Source: Hybos culiciformis (taxonomy: Eukaryota; Arthropoda; Insecta; Diptera; Hybotidae). From it: a stretch of DNA of 64,000 nucleotides. Position numbers and translations under genes: made by a program. Positions 53,721 through 64,000 of this stretch are shown here, piece by piece. The stretch spans positions 22,836,043 to 22,900,042 of the forward strand of contig OZ023274.1 in the NCBI GenBank assembly GCA_964007475.1. The letters run 5' to 3'. The notes under the pieces were generated by a model. The model did no database searches. It saw only the letters and a list, made by a program, of their open reading frames with translations, and had not been told where the DNA came from. Within the stretch, counting starts at the first letter, position 1, and every line of letters begins with the position of its first letter.

Positions 53721-56199
53721 TAAGAAAATTGATGAATTATTGGCTCAAGATGTTATTGAAAAAGTGAACACATCCAAATGGGTATCACCAATGGTGGTTA
53801 TACCAAAAGGTGATGACGTTCGAATCTGTATTGATATGCGCAGGGCAAATTTGGCAGTAGAAAGAGAAAACCAACGTTTGAAGATTTTCTGCCACATATT
53901 GGTACAAGCAAATGGTATTCGAAATTGGACATCAAAATGGCATTCCATCAGGTTGAAATTTCGGAAAAAGGTTTACTGCAAAGGTTTACTGCGATACAAA
54001 AGATTAATGTTCGGAATTTGTTGTGCACCTGAAATTTTTCAAAAAGTACTTCAACAAATTTTGGCAGGGTGTGAAGGCTGTTTAAATTTTATTGATGATG
54101 TTATTGTGTACGGCCAAACCAAAGAAATACATGATGAACGATTGAGAGTCGTTTTAAAGCGATTAAATGAAAGAAATGTAACACTCAATGATTCAAAATG
54201 TGAATTTGGGGTGCAGAAAATTCAATTTCTTGGTCATAACTTGTCAGCAGATGGTATTACACCCACTGAAGATAAAATTTTATCTGTCAAACAATTTAGA
54301 GAACCAAAAGACGCTGAGGAAATACGTAGTTTTCTTGGTTTAGTCAATTTTGTTGCAAAATTTATCCCAGATTTGGCCACAATCACAAAGCCATTAAGAG
54401 AATTAACTAAAAAGGGTGTACATTTTGGGTGGAAGGAGAAACATCAAGAAGCATATGACAAAATTAAATTAATTTTGACAGCTGAATGTGCTTTGGGATA
54501 TTTTGATGACAATGATAAAATACAATTGATTACCGATACTAGTCCGGTTGGACTTGGAGCGGTATTAATTCAAATTGATCATCAAGGAAATGCCAGAGTT
54601 ATATCATATGCATCAAAAAGTCTTTCATGTGTTGAGAAGCGCTATGCACACACCGAAAAAGAAGCATTAGCACTGGTTTGGGTATGTGAACGTTTTAATT
54701 TTTATTTATTTGGTCGGACTTTTGATTTAGTCAGTGACCACAAGCCATTAGAATTGATTTTTGGACCAAAATCAAAGCCATGCGCTCGCATTGAAAAGTG
54801 GGTTCTTCGTTTACAATCATACAAATATAATATTATTTACAAACCAGGCAAAAATAACATTGCTGATCGATTGTCAAGATTGATTGCAGATAACGATGGG
54901 GCGGAATTGTTTGATGAATACTCAGAACATTACGTTTATTCGGTAACAGCAGCAGCAACACCGATTGCAATTAAAATAAGTGATATCGAGAAAAATTCGA
55001 AAACTGATAAAATCATACAAGCTGTAAGAAAAGGTATTTGTGATAATGAATGGAACGAAATCACAAAACCGTTCAAATTATTTGAAACAGAATTGTGTTT
55101 CGCTGGTAAAATTTTGTTACGGGGAAATAAAATCGTAATGCCAGAAAAACTTCGACAACAAACTTTGGAATTAGCTCACGAAGGTCATCCAGGGATGTGT
55201 TGCATGAAACGTACAAAAGTTTGGTGGCCGAAAATAGATAATGAAGTAGAAAAAGTGGTAAAGAAATGTCATGGATGCACGTTGGTATCGGCACCGAATG
55301 CACCAGAACCAATGAAACGACGAATATAAACCAATGAAACGACGAATAGAAAAAGCATGGCAGCACATCGCTTTAGATTTTCTTGGCCCACTTCCAAGTG
55401 GTCACAATTTACTAGTGATTGTCGATTATTATAGTCGTTTCATCGAAATTCAAATTATGACAAAAAATCGATTCAACCAATACAATAAAAGCGTTAGTAG
55501 AAATATTCACACGATTTGGGTTTCCATTGTCAATTACACTGGACAATGGTCGACAATTAATTATTGAAGTTTTACAAGTTCTGGGAAAAATACAATGTTC
55601 AACTCAACCACACAATACCGTATTGGCCATAAGCCAATGGTGAAGTAGAAAGGCAAAACCGAACATTGCTAAAACGCCTTCAGATTGCTCATCAAACCGG
55701 CAAAGATTGGCGCACTGAAATCAACGACTTTTTATTAATGTACAGATCAACGCCACACTCCACAACTTTGAAGACGCCATCAGAAATGATGTTTGGATGG
55801 ACCATCCGTTACAAAATTTCTTGCATACAACAACCATTAGAAATTGATATTGATGGGGAAGTCCGAGACCGTGATAAAGAAAACGAAGAAGTAGGTAACG
55901 AATATGCGAATGAAAAACGTCATGCGAAACAAAATCCACTCAAAGAAGGGGATAAAGTAATTATGAAAAGAATGGAAAAACCAAATAAATTAGCATCAAT
56001 GTTTCAGCCAGAAATATATACAGTAATTAAAAAGACTGGTACAGAAGTACTTGTAGAAGATGTGAGCAGCGGAAAACTATATAGAAGAAATGTGGCACAT
56101 CTAAAATCAGTTGAACAAGAATCAGATGTACCGAAGCCAGTTGAAAAAGAATCAGTTGAACAGAATGAACGTCCAAAGCGAATTATCAAAAAACCATAA
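53721..56199 (+). pseudogene. RT-RNase H-integrase region of the Mag-like element, broken
   Basis: RT begins near 53740 (SPMVVIPKGDDVRICIDMRR). The part around 53870-53990 reads in shifted frames, so indels are present. The catalytic motif is FIDDV (near 54088). RNase H (TDTSPVGLGAVL; EKEALALVWVCERF) is well kept. The integrase zinc region ends CHGC. A tandem duplication at 55307-55348 creates an in-frame TAA (55327-55329). The integrase core is further shifted near 55480-55660, and the C-terminal part (55666-56199) is open. Confidence 0.85.
55307..55348 (+). repeat. 20-bp tandem duplication creating a stop
   Basis: AACCAATGAAACGACGAATA occurs at 55307-55326 and 55329-55348, two bases apart. 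The duplication adds 22 bp and puts TAA at the junction, ending the pol frame. Confidence 0.9.
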
Positions 56200-56290
56200 C
56201 GACTAGATGTTTAAAATAATTAAAATATAAAATTAGTATTTAAGAGTTTAGTTAGATTTAAATAAATCACTTTGAAAAGAAAAGAATGGA

Positions 56291-56440
56291 TGTAGTATCG
56301 GAAGATTTACATAGATATCCATGATATAAATGTCAATGATATAAAATAATTATTAATAAATATAAAAATACAAAAAGGACACTTATTGTGTGATAGCCAA
56401 AGCAAGAGGTTGTTTTAATAAAGAATTACTAAATATTACA
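56291..56440 (+). repeat. 3' LTR of the Mag-like element
   Basis: 150 bp, TGTAGTATCGG...AATATTACA, preceded by the purine tract GAAAAGAAAAGAATGGA. It contains an extra copy of a CCATGATATAAATGT-like word compared with the 5' LTR. Confidence 0.9.
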
Positions 56441-56466
56441 AGTATTATTAAAAAAACTAATTTAAT

Positions 56467-57342
56467 GTATAGTACGATTCAAATCACTTGTCATATTTTA
56501 ATATAAAGTTTTCCCTTTCCATTAAAAAGATTTTGTCTGTTTTGTGATTTTCTCCTACATATCAAATATTTTAGTTTCCGTGATTAAAAAAGAGCTTTTC
56601 ATATTTCAAAAGTTTCAAAAATGAAGCACACAATTTCGTTTTTAAAATAAAATTTATATTTACAATTTAATAAACTTCAATAAAAACCAAATGCTTACTT
56701 TTGTTCCATAGAACTGTATTACCACGAAAAAACATTTTTTTCATGACAAATTTATTAATAATTTCAGTATTTTTGTATATTTGCACAGCAATAAATGTTT
56801 TTATCTAAATTCCTATTAAAATTTACTAATAATATGTAAATTAATATAATTTAGTTGATCAAAAAATTTTAAGAAACTTAATGAATACGTATTTATTAAA
56901 TTTAAAGTTTTTTATATGAAGTAAACTATTTTAAGGATCACATTTGTAAAATTAAAATAAAATTTTAATCAGTGTTTCAAAATGAAATATTTTATTGTTT
57001 TGTAGAACTTTTTTTTAATTTTAAATTTTCTATATTTCAAATAATATAAATAAATATTATAATATAAAATTTTAGGTACTAGCCTACTGTACAATTTTAG
57101 AAAATTTCAAAAGGTAACAATATGAGTAAAAAATTAAAATATTTAGTGCCCTTCTAATCACAGAAGTATAAGGACGTAAGGATTATCGCAATTTTTTTTC
57201 TTGAAAACTCAGATAAACTTGTGTGAGCCAGAAAGAGAAAAATATACAAAACAGTTTATAAAAAAAGCTTAAGCCAAAATTTTATTAAAATTTTACCCTC
57301 TCTTAGAAGCACATAGGACAAGTGATTTGAATCGTACTATAC
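56467..57342. mobile_element. Inverted-repeat element with 26-bp perfect ends
   Basis: GTATAGTACGATTCAAATCA and onward to CTTGTC (56467-56492) is the exact complement of 57317-57342. The ends fall on TA, compatible with a Tc1/mariner-type target. The interior is AT-rich and non-coding. The right end directly abuts the Foldback-like element. Confidence 0.65.
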
Positions 57343-57356
57343 TATACCTTTTCAAA

Positions 57357-57560
57357 TCCAAATTGGAAATAATCATTTTCAAATTGGAAATAATCATTTT
57401 CAAAAAGGAAATAATCATTTTCAAAATGGAATTAATCATTTTCAAAATGGAATTAATCATTTTCAAAATGGAAATAATCATTTTCAAAATGGAACTAATC
57501 ATTCTCAAAATGGAAATAATCATTTTCAAAATGGAAATAATCATTTTCAAATTGCAAATT
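57357..57560 (+). repeat. Left 21-bp tandem array
   Basis: About nine to ten units of a 21-bp repeat (GGAAATAATCATTTTCAAAAT), with variants such as GGAATTAATC. It is part of the left arm of the Foldback-like element. Confidence 0.95.
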
Positions 57561-58002
57561 AATCTTAAAATAGTAAGGTAGCAAGCCAGATACTCTCAAA
57601 AAGTGTTTCAAACTTTTTATTAGTTGCATCTTTGCCAAAAAGTGCAATATATAAAAAAAAAAATTTTGTTTAAAAAAATGTCGTATATTAAGAAATGGGA
57701 ACCTGATAAAGTTAAAAAGCTAATTTGTGCTTTATAAAACAACTTTCCATCCATTAACCCACCTATATAATGTCGTTTTCATTCCTAAAGTTTTGGAGAG
57801 CGCTCTCCAATCCCCACCACATTGTTGTGTAAAACACAAATTTTCTTTTTAACATTATCAGGTTCCCATTTCTCAATGTACGACATTTTTTTAAACAAAC
57901 ATTTTTTTTTTGTATATTGCACTTTTTGGCAAAGATGCAACTAATAAAAAGCTTGAAACACTTTTTGAGCGTATCTGGCTTGCTACCTTACTATTTTAAA
58001 AT

Positions 58003-58225
58003 TAATTTCCAATTTGAAAATGATTATTTCCATTTTGAAAATGATTATTTCCATTTTGAAAATGATTAATTCCATTTTGAAAATGATTATTTCCATTTTG
58101 AAAATGATTAATTCCATTTTGAAAATGATTATTTCCATTTTGAAAATGATTAATTCCGTTTTGAAAATGATTAATTCCATTTTGAAAATGATTATTTCCA
58201 TTTTGAAAATGATTATTTCCAATTT
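58003..58225 (-). repeat. Right 21-bp tandem array (inverted)
   Basis: Ten or so units of the same 21-bp repeat in inverse orientation. The order of variants (AATAATC versus AATTAATC) differs in part from the left array, so the arrays changed copy number independently. Confidence 0.95.
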
Positions 58226-58544
58226 AAAGTTGAAAAGGTATAGTTTTAATTTGAATCACAATCAATTTATTAATGCCAGAAATAAATAAATCCATATTTT
58301 GGTTTACATAATATTTCCGATACAACCATTTTTTGCTTCAAATAATATTAAAAATCTGGACGGTCCAGATGTCCAGATTTATGTCGCTGAAATTTCTGAA
58401 TTGTTCAGATATCCAGATTTATTTTTTTTTAAATCTGTACAGAGACTGAGAATTTTGAACAATCCAGACTAAATCTGCACATCTGGCAACTCTACGACTT
58501 AGTTCGACTGATAAATTGATGAATTTTATACAAATTCTAGCCCA

Positions 58545-58612
58545 AGGTGGGAATTAAACTCACAATTAAACACGATGCGATAATAGCCCTGTACACAGTT
58601 CACCTAAGAAAG
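58545..58612 (-). repeat. Possible tRNA-derived SINE head
   Basis: The minus strand has a B-box-like GAGTTTAATTCCC and, about 45 bases upstream, an A-box-like TAGGTGAACTGTGTAC. The layout resembles the copies at 3785 and 5200 but the sequence is much diverged. Confidence 0.25.
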
Positions 58613-59871
58613 TACTTCCTGGAAATACGTCGATTTGATGAATGAAGAAAATAATAATGGATGTATTTTAGACTTGTTATAAAAAATATATATATTTCAT
58701 TTAAAAAAATAAAACATTTCGGCTAAAAATATTTATTTTAATATTGGATAATTGAATTAAAGTCCAAAGAAAGATTAACCGCATTTATATATTAACTTCA
58801 AAATTCTTTAGTTAAGTTAACCACTTCCTTGTACTGATAATCAAAATTATTCCTAATCTGGATTTTAAGAAAATAATAAAGAAAAAAAGAAATAATTTCA
58901 CTCACCAAATTTAGAAATGAAGTTGTTTTATTGAATAATCAAAATATATGTTTTTTGTCTAATAAGAAAATAACTAAATCATTTAAAAAACAAAAAAAAA
59001 ACTAACATAATCAGAAACATTTAATCTAAACATAATATAATCTTAAATTAATATCTGAAAAAAAAAAAAAACAAAATTCACCATCATCAATTAATTTTTT
59101 TTCCGTCTTCTTTAATTTAAATTAAAATACCAATCAAAAAAATTTTATTTTGATTATTTAATAATAATAGGAATATAAAACCGTTAAAAAAAATCTTCTT
59201 GAAAGGTTTGTTTATATAAAAAAAAACAAAAATAAATTAATCGTCATTATTATATCTATCATTATTTACATTTTGATTGTTAAAAAGATAAATAATAAAA
59301 ATAAGTAAAAAATAAAACTTAAATGAAAATATACTTAAATCCACTCTGATAATATCTAAATAAGCCATATCTGGGTAATGAGATATCAATAAGAACAATT
59401 TTTTTTTTTTTAATTTTAATTTTTTTTTAAATTTATCAGATTGAGTTCGTTGATGATGTAGCGTGAATTTTTTTTTTTATTTGGTATCTACGATTATTAT
59501 GTTAGAAATGCATTAATGAATGTTATCATTCCTGAGTATTACTATATTCACTATGGAGAAAATTTATAGAACTATTCTTTATGAATTTAAGATTACAGGC
59601 CTCTTTCAGACGAAGATACTGAATTCAAGATATGAGTATCTGAGATATAGAAAAAATAATTTTTTTTTATATATGATTTAATACATCTTTTCAAACAATA
59701 TTCACTATCGGATACAGTATGCCGATATACAATTTTCCAAACCTTGCTTTTTTTTCTGATTACCAAATTCCTACTAAATCCAGGATATCAGCTCCAATAT
59801 TATTATAAACTAGAAAAGCTGTAATTTCATTAAAATTCAAATGGATTTCTAAATATTAATTTGAATTTCCG

Positions 59872-59945
59872 AAATTATTTCATATATTGTCAGATGTGAG
59901 GCTTTACAAAATTATTTCATATATTGTCAGCTGTGAGGCTGTACA
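59872..59945 (+). repeat. 37-bp tandem duplication
   Basis: Two adjacent copies beginning AAATTATTTCATATATTGTC, differing at two positions (AGATGTGAGGCTT versus AGCTGTGAGGCTG). Confidence 0.9.
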
Positions 59946-62900
59946 AATAAATGTACAATTTGTAAAAAAAATATTAAAATAATTAAATATTTGAAATCAG
60001 AAATTATTTGAAATTGAAATAGTCATTTGTGGCCCCTTAATATCTGACAAGTTTAGATGAATTTCAAATTTTTTTTCTACATTTTTTGGATTAGTCTATT
60101 ATAGGTAGAATAGAAAGACTTATTCTCAAATTAGATAATAGACTTATTTTACATAACTTTTGCTAATTCGTTTAAAGCCTTTTTATTAAATATCCAGCAG
60201 ACATACGGAGAGACAATTTATTTTGATGTGTATCTGGTATAAGTGTAAGCATGTGCATATTTGTGCATAAAAATATATTAATATATATATATAATAGTAT
60301 AGTGTATAATGGTTAGTAAAAATACTATAGTATCTATAGGGATCTATAGGTATATAATTTTTGATTGAAATTTCTATGCATGGATTTTTTTTTGTAATAT
60401 TCTTAAATTAGATCAAAATGTGTGTATATAAATATCAAAGCAATTAAAAATATTTAATGGGAAATATATAAAAAAATACATTATTACCATTAATATAATA
60501 TTATAATATAATAAAATACTTTTAAAGAATTATGCTTTAATTTTTTTCTTACTTCAAAAAATAGAAGTTATAAAGAAAAAATTTATTTTAATAAACAATG
60601 GTAATAATAAGTGAAATAATAAATTAAACTCAAAATAGATGGCAGGTGATTTCACCCACAATTATATTAATCTGAGCGTTAAAAAAGTTGTTGCTTTTAT
60701 GAACCAAAAAAAAAAATTATGTATTTATGTTATAAATATATGTGATATTCATGTAATAAAATATTTGGTAATTACATACCGATATATTTTAATGAAATTA
60801 TGATAAAAAAAAAAAAAATTGTTACTGACGTTTATGAAACATTATTTATTGCAATAAAGTTCTGGACTCTTTATTGTGAACTCTGGTAATTAATGCAAAA
60901 TATTACAATAATAATGTAATACTTGAGTAATTATGTTTTTAATATTAATATTTAAAATATATGTGTTGTTTTATTAATGTGGATGGAATTACGTAACAAA
61001 ATTCGCTGATTCGAAGAAGAAACGAATTTGTTCACTTTTCCTAGAAAATCTAAAATAAAATAAGCTAAGAGATCTATCAAAATACATGTGCGAAATATTT
61101 GAGCTTAAAATGACCTTCTAAATCTAAATTAAAATTTCTCACCACAAAACAACACTAAACTTTTTTTAACTTCTACATATCAAGCCAATAACGCCATCTG
61201 CTGTTATTAAGAATTCACACAATTACAAAATCTTATTTTAATCATAAGTTATGAAAAATGTTAAGCCGAAGCTTACGTTTGTATATTATGGCCATTTTTT
61301 TCCTTATACGAAAAAACCTAATTTTATAAATAAACTGTGACCTGTAATAGGCAAAAAAAAAAAAAACCTATAAAATTGGTCCGTAACATAAATTACCATG
61401 AAATTTTGATTTTTATTGAATAATAATATTAATTTCTTAATATAATAATAATAAAAGAAAGAAGAAAAAAAATATAACAAAAATTAATAGAGATATTTAA
61501 AAAAGAGAAATACCTCCTGAAGAAATCAAACTACAAAAAAAAAAATTTTTTTTTTTAGTTGCTTTTGATATTTTTTTTAAACATATCTCTCTGTATCTAT
61601 TATTTTAATTCTTTTTTTTTTTATTTTTTTAATTTTATTATTTTTAATATTAACGATTCATTCAAATTATATCAAATATGGTGATAGTTATACTTTTAGA
61701 TAAATTTACATGCTATTGTCTTGTCACATTAGGGGCAAGTATCAAAGCTACTTGAAGGCGGCAATCATTGCTTGTTATTATTTTTGAATTTTTATTATTA
61801 TTACTATTATTATTATTATTATTATTACATAGTTCATTTGGCTTTCTATTAAAAGAGATATCAATTTTATTGATATTGTTGTTATACTAGAGCTTTGGTA
61901 ATAGAATTTATTTTGGTATGAAAATAACTTAGTTAAAAAATAAAATAAAATACTTTTTTTTTTCTATCATTTTCTTAAAACATATTTCAGAGGCGCGTGC
62001 ACATTTTTTTTTGCCACAAATTAAATAATTGCATTTTATTTAAAATATATATAAAAAAAAATAAGCTTTTTCATCAGAGATTTAACTTTATTAATTAATT
62101 AAAGGGTTTAGAAGCGAGAATAATAATGGACTCGTCCTTTCTTTGTTTTGCAACATTTTGGGACTTTTAAACAAAATATTTTGACGTTAAAATATGTTGT
62201 AATAAAGATTGAGTATATTAAGTATTTCAGGATAAATTTACATTCATGGAATTTTTTTTTATGTAGATGGAGTTTAAAAACTTTTATTTATTTGTGTCCA
62301 AAAATTATTTTCCAATTTGATTTTTCAATTTTGCTGTCTTTATTGACTATATATAAACTATGTTAGGACAAGTAAAGCTATTATAAAGATAATCTTTGCA
62401 ACTAAGTAATTGAAAATTTAAGCATAGGTTTTTTATTTAACAGGCATAAATTTTAAAGTCTTGAAATCGTAACCGACATGAAACTTTCCAATTTACCAAA
62501 ATAAACAAAAAATATGAAATCCTTATTCCCCTTTCGCCGTATAAAATTGAAAAAAAGTTTTCTGTGATTAAATTTAACATGAAATTGTTTTAAAATATAA
62601 TAAAAATTCGAAAAAAAAAGTAAATACATATAAAAATAAAATGCAAAAATAATAAAATCATTGACTTTTCAATAATGCGATTATAAATTTATTTAATTTA
62701 TTTATTTTTTTTTTTTCCAAATAAAAATAAAAGAATTATTTTATTGTTTTATAATTGATTTATTATTTTATTTGAAAAAAAAAAAATACTTTATACCTAC
62801 GTATATAATAATGATAAAACTGATTAATGAATCGAATTCACTTTTGGTATTTGACATATCAATAAAAATGACATAACTTTTAAAGAAAGGTAATGAATTT

Positions 62901-64000
62901 AATTTGGTATTTAGGATTGACATTTGTTCAAGTTTGTATATTTTAAATATTCTTAGTTCGACAAAGAAAAAAAAAATAAAATTCTTAATGAATTCTACTT
63001 TAAAACTGCTTTAGTTGATTTCAAAAATGTTTTTGAGATAATTATTTATATGGACTAACCCATAATAGCAAAATTTTTTCATTAATTTCATCAAACTATA
63101 GATCAAAAAAGTAATTAGAACTATAACTTTGTAATTTTTTAGATACAATTAAATGAAGAAAAATTTGAATCTTAATACATTTTCTTAATCAGAAATTTAA
63201 CGTCGTTCGTACCGAAATTCGGCAAATTATCCGTTGAGTTGAGTCAGTCATTCAAAAGAAATCCTTAGCTTGACACCAGGACGGAACGTTTATAATAAAA
63301 ATTGTATTTACGTTTATTTAAAAAGTGTAGACGTTTGTAAAATTAAATATTTTAAAATTTGATAAACATCTTTAGTTTTGTTAAGAAATATATTTTCTAC
63401 TGTCGGAACATTTTCTTCATCAAATTAAGTTCATTTAGGGAACAACTTAGATAGTTATAGGGATGGAATTATTTAATAATGTTTAAGAAATAAATAGTTT
63501 TTTTTTTTCAAATACATTGATACATATAACAATCTTAAAAGAAAAACTTCAAAAAACTCTAAATGTACCGTAATAAGGAGATAATCAAGTTCAGTTAAAA
63601 TTATTTTATATTTTTTAAATATTATGTTCTTTACATCTTTACGGGTGGTCCTCTTTTACTTGCCATTACTTTTATATTTTATAACTTAAAAGTTCTTTAA
63701 AAAACTAACATATGTTATTAAACTGTATAATGATTTTCCAAAAATTTTTTTTACAATAAATAAGATAAGCAGTGAGCTGCAAATAATTTCGGAGTTATAC
63801 TCATTATTTTCTCTTCTAAATACACATAATTTTGTGGTTAATAATTATTGAAAATTGAACTTACTCGATTTCTAAACTTTTTGTTAAGAGATTTATTTTG
63901 AAAGAGATTTATTTTAAAAGTTTTTTTGAAGAAATTTTTTTCACTCTTTTATTTTGTTTCCATATCTTTCAAATTAATTAAAAAAAACGTAAAAAATTTG

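Larger units (their letters stand above)
51314..56440 (+). mobile_element. Decayed Ty3/gypsy retrotransposon, Mag-like
   Basis: Short LTRs (about 135-150 bp without insertions), a primer-binding site, Gag with zinc knuckles, then protease, RT, RNase H and integrase remnants, a purine tract and 3' LTR. Flanks GGTAT and AGTAT suggest a 5-bp target duplication with one change. Frameshifts, a stop from a tandem duplication and an LTR split by a hAT element show it is inactive. Two CCHC knuckles and the RNase H end CARIEKWVLRLQ are typical of Mag-clade elements. Confidence 0.9.
57341..58244. mobile_element. Foldback-like element with tandem-repeat arms
   Basis: About 440-bp inverted arms. The outer part of each arm is an array of a 21-bp unit, consensus GGAAATAATCATTTTCAAAAT. 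The inner part is unique sequence shared in inverse orientation (AGTAAGGTAGCAAGCCAGATA; GCACTTTTTGGCAAAGATGC; GGGAACCTGATAA). The centre holds the perfect palindrome TTGGAGAGCGCTCTCCAA. Long arms built of short tandem repeats are the hallmark of Drosophila Foldback (FB) elements. Open frames across the arrays are repeat artefacts. Confidence 0.8.
56441..64000. other. Gene-poor region to the right edge
   Basis: No protein-coding gene is recognised in 7.5 kb. It holds an inverted-repeat element (56467-57342), a Foldback-like element (57341-58244), a weak SINE-like head (58545-58612), a 37-bp tandem duplication (59872-59945) and (ATT)n runs near 61790. The stretches 58613-59871 and 59946-64000 are AT-rich, with homopolymer runs and no feature I can support. 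A less AT-rich patch at 63200-63300 is unexplained. Confidence 0.5.

Noticed and set aside
57293..58289. Long open frames on both strands (repeated EIIIFKM/KMIISIL peptides)
   Set aside because: The 21-bp tandem unit is a multiple of three, so all its stop-free frames stay open. They are repeat artefacts, not proteins.
58330..58500. Element with AGAGTTGCCAGATGTGCAGA-type end
   Set aside because: One end looks hAT-like and CCAGAT words recur, but I found no second end or 8-bp duplication, so no element is called.
1..64000. CRISPR arrays or bacterial operons
   Set aside because: Spliced animal genes throughout; the tandem arrays found lack spacer/repeat organisation.

Overview
The window is nuclear DNA from an AT-rich arthropod, most likely an insect. 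Four spliced animal genes with GT-AG introns are readable: Ddx46/Prp5, Alg11, a DRC11 (IQCA1) ATPase-like protein of motile cilia and sperm tails, and transcription factor AP-2. The non-coding DNA is full of insect-style transposable elements. The species cannot be named from sequence alone. The organism needs nothing prokaryotic to explain it, and no CRISPR array or rRNA gene was seen.

Layout. 1-2852 (minus): 5' part of Ddx46, running off the left edge. 2853-6762: divergent intergenic region with two inverted-terminal-repeat elements (one nested in another) and two oppositely oriented tRNA-derived SINE heads. 6763-8964 (plus): complete five-exon Alg11, 488 codons. 9747-22437 (minus): complete ten-exon DRC11/IQCA1, 983 codons; the intron between its exons 7 and 8 holds an intact 7.25 kb Ty3/gypsy retrotransposon with two LTRs that look identical. 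22438-27956: intergenic, with a hAT element inserted in a Tc1/mariner-like element and a palindromic element. 27957-45110 (minus): eight coding exons of TfAP-2, 473 codons; its introns carry a hAT element, a Harbinger-like element, another hAT and tandem repeats. 45111-51313: AP-2 upstream region with a possible second first exon. 51314-56440: a decayed Mag-like gypsy element whose 5' LTR is split by a hAT element. 56441-64000: gene-poor DNA with a terminal-inverted-repeat element and a Foldback-like palindrome made of 21-bp tandem repeats.

Exon joins were found by eye. For Alg11, DRC11 and AP-2 the summed exon lengths are exact multiples of three and every junction keeps phase, which strongly supports the models. 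The four genes have no evident shared function: splicing helicase, ER glycosylation, axoneme, and developmental transcription factor.

The most unusual items are: (1) a 327-bp palindromic insertion at 32574-32900, with an 11-bp target duplication, carrying a hammerhead-ribozyme core, inserted into a hAT transposase remnant; (2) the young gypsy element with an extra glutamine-rich ORF before gag and a canonical -1 frameshift heptamer three codons before the gag stop; (3) a Foldback-like element at 57341-58244; and (4) several hAT elements, four of them with exact 8-bp target duplications, two of those inserted in other elements.
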